From NCBI GenBank assembly GCA_002320605.1, contig DCKG01000024.1, forward strand, positions 1 to 18,736: a stretch of 18,736 nt of DNA. The letters are read 5' to 3'. The notes under the pieces are model-generated. The model worked only from the letters and a program-made list of their open reading frames with translations. It was not told the DNA's origin and did no database searches. This DNA is from Bacteroidales bacterium UBA1680 (GTDB lineage Bacteria > Bacteroidota > Bacteroidia > Bacteroidales > UBA932). The position numbers and the translations under genes were made by a program. Below are positions 13,759 through 18,736 of the stretch, piece by piece. Each line of letters starts with the position of its first letter. The stretch's first letter is position 1.

Positions 13759-14835
13759 TTATTTCTTAACTACGCAGACTGCAACACGGTTCTGCTCAGG
13801 AGTCTCGAATGGATTGACGGTGTCGCCGAAGTACTCGGTAGTAACCCTTTCCTTATCGATTCCTGCGTCGATGATAGCTTGAGCGACAACCTCAGCCCTC
13901 TTCTGAGAGAGGAACATGTTCCTCTTGGCAGTTCCGGTAGCCTTGTCAGCATAACCAGATACCCTAACCTTCGTGTCAGGATTGTCTTTCAGAGCTTCAA
14001 CAACCTCATCGATCTTGTACTGCTCGCTGTTGCGGATGTCCCACTTGTTGATTACGAAGAGGACGTTGCGAGTCAGGCTCTCGAATGCAGGCTCTTCAAC
14101 AACTGGCTCTGGTTCTGGCTCAGCCTTAGGCTGTGGTTTAGGAGCTGGAGTTGGAGCAGGAACTACTACAGGAGCTGGTGCAACTGGCTTAGACTTGCCG
14201 AAGCTCAGGGTAAGACCAGCCAACGCTTTAATCTGGAAATCAGCTGCCGAACCCTTCTTTGAGTTGAAGTGGTCACCGATGAAGCTGCAGTTACCTTCAA
14301 CGTTGAAAGCGACAACGTCTGAAAGCCTGATGTTCAGTCCGAGACCGGCTCTTGCTGCGCCAAGCACCTTGTGACCATCCCAAAGATAGTTGTCAACCTT
14401 AGGGAACTGACTTGCGACATCGTTAGCCTCGTCGTTATTAAAAGCGTAATTAACGCCGCCACCAGCGAACACATACGGGTTGAGAAGCCTGTCATACTTA
14501 TAACCGGCGAACAGGGATGCGAGATCGGCATATAAATCAAGGCCTGTCTCTACATAATTGAATTTATAATTCGTCCTAGGACCTGCGATAGATCCTTTAC
14601 CCTGCCAGCCATTGACATTCAGCCTAGCTCCGAAAACAGGTGAAAAACGATAACCTACAGAGAAAGCTGCTGAAGGAGATACGAGATCCCAGAAATTGGT
14701 CTCACCGATGGTCTCGGCAGCCCCACCCTGGAGCTGGATGAACCAGTAGTCATCGAAATCCTTAGTCTGCGCATTCGCTACAGACATAGATGCCACAAGC
14801 GCGAAGCTTGCAAGAATTGTTAATACACGTTTCAT
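13759..14835 (-). CDS. OmpA-family outer-membrane protein
   Basis: The 358-residue protein has a signal peptide (cleavage after about Ala22, ANA-Q). An N-terminal beta-barrel-like domain follows (about 28-213, alternating aromatic strands, ending LTLSFGK). Next is a Pro/Glu-rich linker (216-249) and a C-terminal OmpA peptidoglycan-binding domain (about 252-358). In that domain Asp297 (GYADKATG) and Arg313 (SQKRAEVV) match the residues that bind diaminopimelate in E. coli OmpA. It should tie the outer membrane to the wall and is probably abundant. Family assignment is firm; porin activity is not shown. Confidence 0.93.
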   Translation of the reverse strand: MKRVLTILASFALVASMSVANAQTKDFDDYWFIQLQGGAAETIGETNFWDLVSPSAAFSVGYRFSPVFGARLNVNGWQGKGSIAGPRTNYKFNYVETGLDLYADLASLFAGYKYDRLLNPYVFAGGGVNYAFNNDEANDVASQFPKVDNYLWDGHKVLGAARAGLGLNIRLSDVVAFNVEGNCSFIGDHFNSKKGSAADFQIKALAGLTLSFGKSKPVAPAPVVVPAPTPAPKPQPKAEPEPEPVVEEPAFESLTRNVLFVINKWDIRNSEQYKIDEVVEALKDNPDTKVRVSGYADKATGTAKRNMFLSQKRAEVVAQAIIDAGIDKERVTTEYFGDTVNPFETPEQNRVAVCVVKK

Positions 14836-14878
14836 GATTAATATATTAATATATTGTATCCAAAGTCCTAAATCAGTG

Positions 14879-14910
14879 CGAAAATAGGTATTTTTTTTGT
14901 TTTAAGCAAA
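14879..14910 (-). promoter_or_regulatory. Promoter of the OmpA-family gene
   Basis: Minus-strand TTTG (14907-14910), 20 bp, then TATTTTCG (14879-14886), one mismatch to TAnnTTTG. The leader just before the ATG contains a perfect A/T palindrome AATATATTAATATATT (14840-14855), also a direct repeat of 8 bp, which could keep the start site accessible or bind a regulator. Confidence 0.6.
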
Positions 14911-14918
14911 ATAATCTG

Positions 14919-15326
14919 TCATTCTCGCTTTTTAGCCAATGCATTAACCAAATTACCTTTTATTATAAGGCGTGAATATTTCGGCTCGGCGTTGGACTGC
15001 ACGAAGACATTAATATTAAACTTGCTAGGAGACTGGCGGAAGCCATCGTAAGTCACAACTATCTCACTGGTGTCGCCTGGGAACAGGGAATCTGATGGGT
15101 ACTTGGCAGTGAGGCAAGGGCAACCTGAAGAAATGCCCTCGATATGAAGGGCAGCATCCCCACTATTCCAGAACTTGAATGAATGCTTCTGGAGCGGAGC
15201 ATCCGACTTGCCGATGTCACCAAAGTCGTGAACAGCAGCCTCGAAAACAATCTCGGCATGTTTCTGTGCTGAAAGGTTAAACGAAAAAATCAGGCTCGCT
15301 AGAGCTAGCAAAAATAGTTTCTTCAT
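14919..15326 (-). CDS. DUF1573-containing exported protein
   Basis: The 135-residue protein has a cleavable signal peptide (MKKLF..., likely cut at SAQ-K near 21) and one immunoglobulin-like DUF1573 domain. FEAAVHDFGDIG (28-39) is the family opening. SSGCPCLTAKYP (66-77) holds Cys69 and Cys71, the usual CxC of the family. DUF1573 proteins are common in Bacteroidota envelopes and their role is unknown. I find no convincing own promoter and no terminator between it and the ompA-type promoter, so it may be transcribed by readthrough from the lipoprotein gene and into the OmpA-family gene. Confidence 0.88.
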   Translation of the reverse strand: MKKLFLLALASLIFSFNLSAQKHAEIVFEAAVHDFGDIGKSDAPLQKHSFKFWNSGDAALHIEGISSGCPCLTAKYPSDSLFPGDTSEIVVTYDGFRQSPSKFNINVFVQSNAEPKYSRLIIKGNLVNALAKKRE

Positions 15327-15374
15327 AAATTCTCAATAGCGGCGTAAACGCTTCAAGTCTCGTGCCATTAGAAC

Positions 15375-15406
15375 CAAAAAAAGGCGCGGCCGGAAGGTCG
15401 CGCCTT
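15375..15406 (-). terminator. Intrinsic terminator of the large lipoprotein gene
   Basis: On the minus strand AAGGCGCGACC pairs with GGCCGCGCCTT (one G-U) around a TTCC loop, followed by a T run down to 15375. It begins about 20 bp after the stop codon. Confidence 0.9.
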
Positions 15407-15425
15407 AATATCAGAGTTTCATTTA

Positions 15426-18416
15426 TTACTTACCGACAGTACCCTTAACAGGAACTGTGATGGTAGCGGACTTGAGTTCGCCCCAGCCATACTTGACAGT
15501 TACAGGGACATAGAGCTCGAAGTCGGTCACAGGAGAGCCGTTGTTGTAGTATGTCAGCATGCCATGCTCGTTAACAACAGTATTCCAAGGATTCTGAGTC
15601 TCCCACTTAAGCTCGATGTTGGTAGGAACAGCTACGTTGGTGCCGCCAAGGTTGCACTTGATGTCCTTTGGATCTACGGAAATCTCGATTGGTCCATAGT
15701 AATCCCAAAGTTTAGGATACTCAGCGAAGCTGTAGCTACGCCAATCGTAAGGATTGATGAGCTTAAGAGCATCGATGTAAGATCCGGCCTGACCAAGGTT
15801 GACGCCATCAGTGAACTGTCCGGTAGCATTAGTGGTGATGTAGATAGGACGGATGAAGTCTCCACGATAGTAATCTTTGCCGTCAAATGTCACATTCACA
15901 GGATACTTATCTTTACCGCAATAGTATGCAGTAGCGCTGATGTAAGTGTAGAGTGCATCGGTGTTCAGGAGCTTCTTCGCAAGCTCGTTAGTCTTGTCAA
16001 GCGAGATGACATTGAGCTTAGGTGCGGCAGCGCCGTTTTCAATCGTAGAGATTACCTCCCAAGCTGTTCCATCAAGGCTAGCTTCAAGCTTAGTGGTGTC
16101 GTTAGCGGCTCGTCTGAACTTGACTGCTTTACCATCAAGAACAACGTCATTGATCTTCTCAACCTCTTTGCTGAAGAAATATTTAACATCGTATTTCCAA
16201 GAAAGGTCAAGCACGAGATTACCTTCGGCATCGGTCTTGAACGGAACGTTGAGACTGCTCTCGAACAGGCACTTGGTGCTGTCGAATGTCTGATCTGGAA
16301 CATTGACATTGAACTTAGTCAGGTCGAAGCCTTCGGCATTGTTGCGATCCGGTCCGAACCAGAAGTTGTCGATGTAGTGAGCCTTGGCATCATCACCGGT
16401 AGTAGGGATATTGGTAGTCTTGGCAACTTCTTCGACTCTAGCTGTCAGAATAACAGGAACGACGAGCTTGCCGTCAGCATTCTGGAACTCAACAATTCTA
16501 GAGACACCCTTACCTGCTTTTTTCCAAGCATAGTCCATAGGGACAGTCCATTTCAGACGGTGCTCATTGGCAACTACAGTATCCTTAACTACACCATCGT
16601 TAGAGACACCCTTATCTATTACATTCGGATAGTCAGCCAAGAAATCCTTCGCAGACTTATAACCGTTTTTCTTAGCTATTTCATCAGTAATCTGATCAGC
16701 ATCTGTCATTACCCAAGTAGAGTCCTTGGAGCAATCGAAGAGGAAGGTGTTGGTTTTCTTCATTGCAGTATCGAGCTGAGGCCGAACTTGCCTGATGTAA
16801 TTGCCGTTCTTGATGCCGACCTTGATGTAACCGATGGCCACAGGCTTCTTGTTTACATCCAGGAGAGAAGCACGAATTATAGGAGTACGGCCATTAGCAG
16901 AAGAAAATTTAGCTTTATTGACTTTAAGGATAAAATCATCGGAGATTGTTACATATTCAGCCTGATTCTGCTCAGCAGCCGTAGCGGTCGCAGGATCCTT
17001 GAATGAGTAATCAACCAATTCCAGCTTCCATGTAAAATGGAAATTCTTCATCTCTTCATCAGTCAGTTCCTGATCCTGATTCTCTCCGTTCTTGAGAGCA
17101 TGAGCGGCAAGGATGCCTTTGAGATCGAGAGTCCCAGCAATACTATTGATGAGAAGAGTATCCACATTGTTCTCGAGGTCATACTTCTCATTCCAGATTG
17201 CATTAGCGCTGACTGGAGCATAAGCATTAGCATCAGCTTCTTTAAGAGAAACAGTAGAATTTCCTTGGAAGTTGTTTCTATAATGACGATCTTCTACATT
17301 ATAGGTTATGTCTTTGTTAGCCTTCTTGTTTGCAACCAGAACATTGTCGAATACATTCCTGTAAATGGTGTGTTCATCAGAAACAATGCTCGTGTCGGAA
17401 CCTTCCGTTACCTTGAGTCTGATTTTGGTGATAGAGTCAGCCGTAGCTGGGGTGCCGCTAACAGCAAGGTCAAGGGTAAGCTTGCCGTCCGTGACGTTGT
17501 TGAACGTCGGAGCAATGCTTAAGTTAGAAGACTGGGAACGTGTTTTAAAGAAAGGAACGTCCCCTATTATGTACTCGAACTTGAAATCCTTTGTAACTGT
17601 AGCATTGGATGGGTTCAGGAAGTAAGAAGCAGTGATGTCAGCGTTCAAAGTAGTCTTACCATCAGCAGCTACCTTCTCTTCGCCTTTTTCCCCGCTTGTT
17701 TTTACATAAGAAGCGTCCATTGACTTAACAACGATTGCTTTAACGCCGTCGACATAAGCTTGAGAATCGAAATCGATACCCTTGAGCTTACCAAGAAGAC
17801 GTGCTATGGCAGCATCGAGCTTCTTGTCCAAAGCCGCGATAGCCTGCTTGTTTTTCTCGATGTTCGACTCATTAGTTGCGGTCACCTTCTTTAAAGAATC
17901 AAGTGTCGCATGAACACCCTCAAGATCTTTCTCTACCTTTGTAGCCCTGTCTTTGAGGTCATTGATATCTTTAGTGAAAGCAGCCACTTGCGTATCATAA
18001 GTAGTTTTGTCCACTTTGCCAGCCAGAGCATCGTCCACTACTTTCTTTAAAGAATCAGCATAGGCCTTTGCCTGCTTCAAGGCCTCATTGATAGCCTCGG
18101 TCTTCGCGGTAGCAATCTTTCCTTCAAGATCTTTGACAGCATTTTCAAGCTCTGTTTTGGTCGCATGAGTAGCAGCCTCGGTCTTAAGCTTTTCAACCGT
18201 TGTCTGGAGTGTTGATAGTGAAGACTGCAGACTCGTGATGTCCGTCTGCGCCTGAGTTAGTTTTGTGGTGAGATCCTTGACTTGCGTTTCAAGAGTTGTA
18301 GTCTTGTCTTGAAGCTTGTCAATGTCATCATCGTAGTCCTTACAAGATACGGCTACGCCTGCGAGGCTGAAGATGACAGCCCCAGCAAGGAACAGATTTT
18401 TGATTTTTTTGTTCAT
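15426..18416 (-). CDS. Large coiled-coil lipoprotein, probably surface-exposed
   Basis: The product is 996 residues from the ATG at 18416; an upstream TTG would add only four. Residues 1-24 are a lipoprotein signal with lipobox AVSC (Cys25). The following KDYDDDID resembles the acidic K-(D/E)2 lipoprotein export signal of Bacteroidota, predicting surface display. Residues about 33-205 are a heptad-type coiled coil rich in Lys, Thr, Ala and Asp. The rest (about 215-996) looks like beta-rich repeated domains with many TxT and DGK turns and few cysteines. It resembles large Bacteroidales lipoproteins with PL29/DUF4988-like N-termini, but I recognise no catalytic motif. It sits just after an rRNA operon with its own promoter and terminator. 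A structural, adhesin or S-layer-like role is possible; function is unknown. Confidence 0.85.
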   Translation of the reverse strand: MNKKIKNLFLAGAVIFSLAGVAVSCKDYDDDIDKLQDKTTTLETQVKDLTTKLTQAQTDITSLQSSLSTLQTTVEKLKTEAATHATKTELENAVKDLEGKIATAKTEAINEALKQAKAYADSLKKVVDDALAGKVDKTTYDTQVAAFTKDINDLKDRATKVEKDLEGVHATLDSLKKVTATNESNIEKNKQAIAALDKKLDAAIARLLGKLKGIDFDSQAYVDGVKAIVVKSMDASYVKTSGEKGEEKVAADGKTTLNADITASYFLNPSNATVTKDFKFEYIIGDVPFFKTRSQSSNLSIAPTFNNVTDGKLTLDLAVSGTPATADSITKIRLKVTEGSDTSIVSDEHTIYRNVFDNVLVANKKANKDITYNVEDRHYRNNFQGNSTVSLKEADANAYAPVSANAIWNEKYDLENNVDTLLINSIAGTLDLKGILAAHALKNGENQDQELTDEEMKNFHFTWKLELVDYSFKDPATATAAEQNQAEYVTISDDFILKVNKAKFSSANGRTPIIRASLLDVNKKPVAIGYIKVGIKNGNYIRQVRPQLDTAMKKTNTFLFDCSKDSTWVMTDADQITDEIAKKNGYKSAKDFLADYPNVIDKGVSNDGVVKDTVVANEHRLKWTVPMDYAWKKAGKGVSRIVEFQNADGKLVVPVILTARVEEVAKTTNIPTTGDDAKAHYIDNFWFGPDRNNAEGFDLTKFNVNVPDQTFDSTKCLFESSLNVPFKTDAEGNLVLDLSWKYDVKYFFSKEVEKINDVVLDGKAVKFRRAANDTTKLEASLDGTAWEVISTIENGAAAPKLNVISLDKTNELAKKLLNTDALYTYISATAYYCGKDKYPVNVTFDGKDYYRGDFIRPIYITTNATGQFTDGVNLGQAGSYIDALKLINPYDWRSYSFAEYPKLWDYYGPIEISVDPKDIKCNLGGTNVAVPTNIELKWETQNPWNTVVNEHGMLTYYNNGSPVTDFELYVPVTVKYGWGELKSATITVPVKGTVGK

Positions 18417-18541
18417 AGCTAAAAACAAAATTGATAATAGTTGATAATTGTTTTTATGTTCAATACTTATAATTAATTACTTACTCGCCAAAAACACACA
18501 GGCGGCAAGCAACGCTAAGCTTAAAAGCCTACATTACCTTG

Positions 18542-18549
18542 CAAATATA
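18542..18549 (-). promoter_or_regulatory. Likely -7 box of the large lipoprotein promoter
   Basis: Minus-strand TATATTTG fits TAnnTTTG exactly. No TTTG or TTG is found 18-22 bp upstream, so the -33 box is weak or absent and an activator may be needed. The predicted leader is about 115 nt, the longest in the window. A perfect 14-bp palindrome, ATGAAAATTTTCAT, lies upstream at 18580-18593. Confidence 0.5.
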
Positions 18550-18579
18550 ACATAAATAATTTAAAAACATCATTAATGC

Positions 18580-18593
18580 ATGAAAATTTTCAT
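18580..18593. promoter_or_regulatory. 14-bp palindrome, possible operator
   Basis: ATGAAAA/TTTTCAT is a perfect palindrome about 30 bp upstream of the -7 box of the large lipoprotein gene, where an activator would sit. A/T-rich palindromes can arise by chance, so the role is a guess. Confidence 0.3.
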
Positions 18594-18651
18594 TTTTCAT
18601 CCACTCCAGATGTTAGTATACTACAAAATTATGAAGAATAGCAGAAGACAA

Positions 18652-18694
18652 TAAAAAAAGAGACCCGGGCAGGTCGAATAACCTGTACGGGTCT
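18652..18694 (-). terminator. Intrinsic terminator of the rRNA operon
   Basis: AGACCCG...ACAGGT pairs with ACCTG...CGGGTCT in a 14-bp stem (two internal irregular pairs) with a 6-nt loop, followed on the minus strand by T7. It begins 7 nt after the 5S rRNA end. Confidence 0.88.
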
Positions 18695-18701
18695 ACGAAG
18701 C

Positions 18702-18736
18702 GCGGCGGCTGCCTACTCTCCCAGCTGGCGTGCGAG
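18702..18736 (-). rRNA. rrf: 5S rRNA, 3' end (partial)
   Basis: The minus strand reads CUGGGAGAGUAGGCAGCCGC near the window edge, the conserved helix IV-V/3' strand of 5S rRNA (GGGAGAGUAGG...GCCGCC). The 5' part, and presumably 23S and 16S, lie beyond the window. The exact 3' end is estimated from the usual acceptor-like helix I. Confidence 0.8.

Overview
The window reads as a chromosomal segment of a Bacteroidota bacterium, most likely of the order Bacteroidales. The evidence is the ATP synthase gene order (beta-epsilon-a-c-b-delta-alpha-gamma, on one strand), DUF1573 and OmpA-type envelope proteins, a lipoprotein with an acidic export motif after its lipid-anchored cysteine, weak Shine-Dalgarno signals, and promoters that repeatedly match the Bacteroidetes pattern TTTG-N19/20-TAnnTTTG. 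I cannot name a genus.

Layout, left to right. (1) 1-504: a small exported LTxxEA/FWPVY-type protein on the + strand. It converges with zero spacing on the minus-strand pair lolD-trmN6 (1959-505). (2) 1960-2284: back-to-back promoters for lolD and for tRNA-Pro(TGG), the tRNA, and its terminator. (3) 2285-4090: about 1.8 kb without a credible protein gene but dense in structure. It holds a promoter-hairpin-U-tract cassette that may encode a small RNA, flanking 20-bp direct repeats, a 22-23 bp tandem array, a 144-bp imperfect palindrome, a bidirectional terminator, a 49-bp hairpin, REP-like palindromes and a roughly 250-bp G-rich minisatellite. (4) 4091-12253: the complete F1Fo ATP synthase operon atpDC-BEFH-AG, followed with a 4-bp overlap by a NamZ/DUF1343 (GH171-type) lipoprotein gene. 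(5) 12251-13697: enolase with its own promoter and terminator. (6) 13702-15326: an OmpA-family porin-like protein and a DUF1573 protein. (7) 15375-18549: a roughly 1000-residue coiled-coil lipoprotein, probably on the cell surface. (8) 18652-18736: terminator and 3' end of a 5S rRNA, the tail of an rRNA operon that runs off the window.

From lolD to tRNA-Pro the genes are divergent; from NamZ to the rRNA tail everything is on the minus strand. The core content is housekeeping (glycolysis, ATP synthesis, lipoprotein sorting, tRNA modification) mixed with envelope genes. The parts worth a second look are the repeat island at 2.3-4.1 kb, including a possible Rho-type terminator after the ATP synthase operon and a possible unannotated small RNA, and the translational coupling of a peptidoglycan hydrolase-like gene to atpG. 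I see no defence system, CRISPR array, transposase or phage gene. All promoter, RNA and terminator calls come from reading the sequence by eye.
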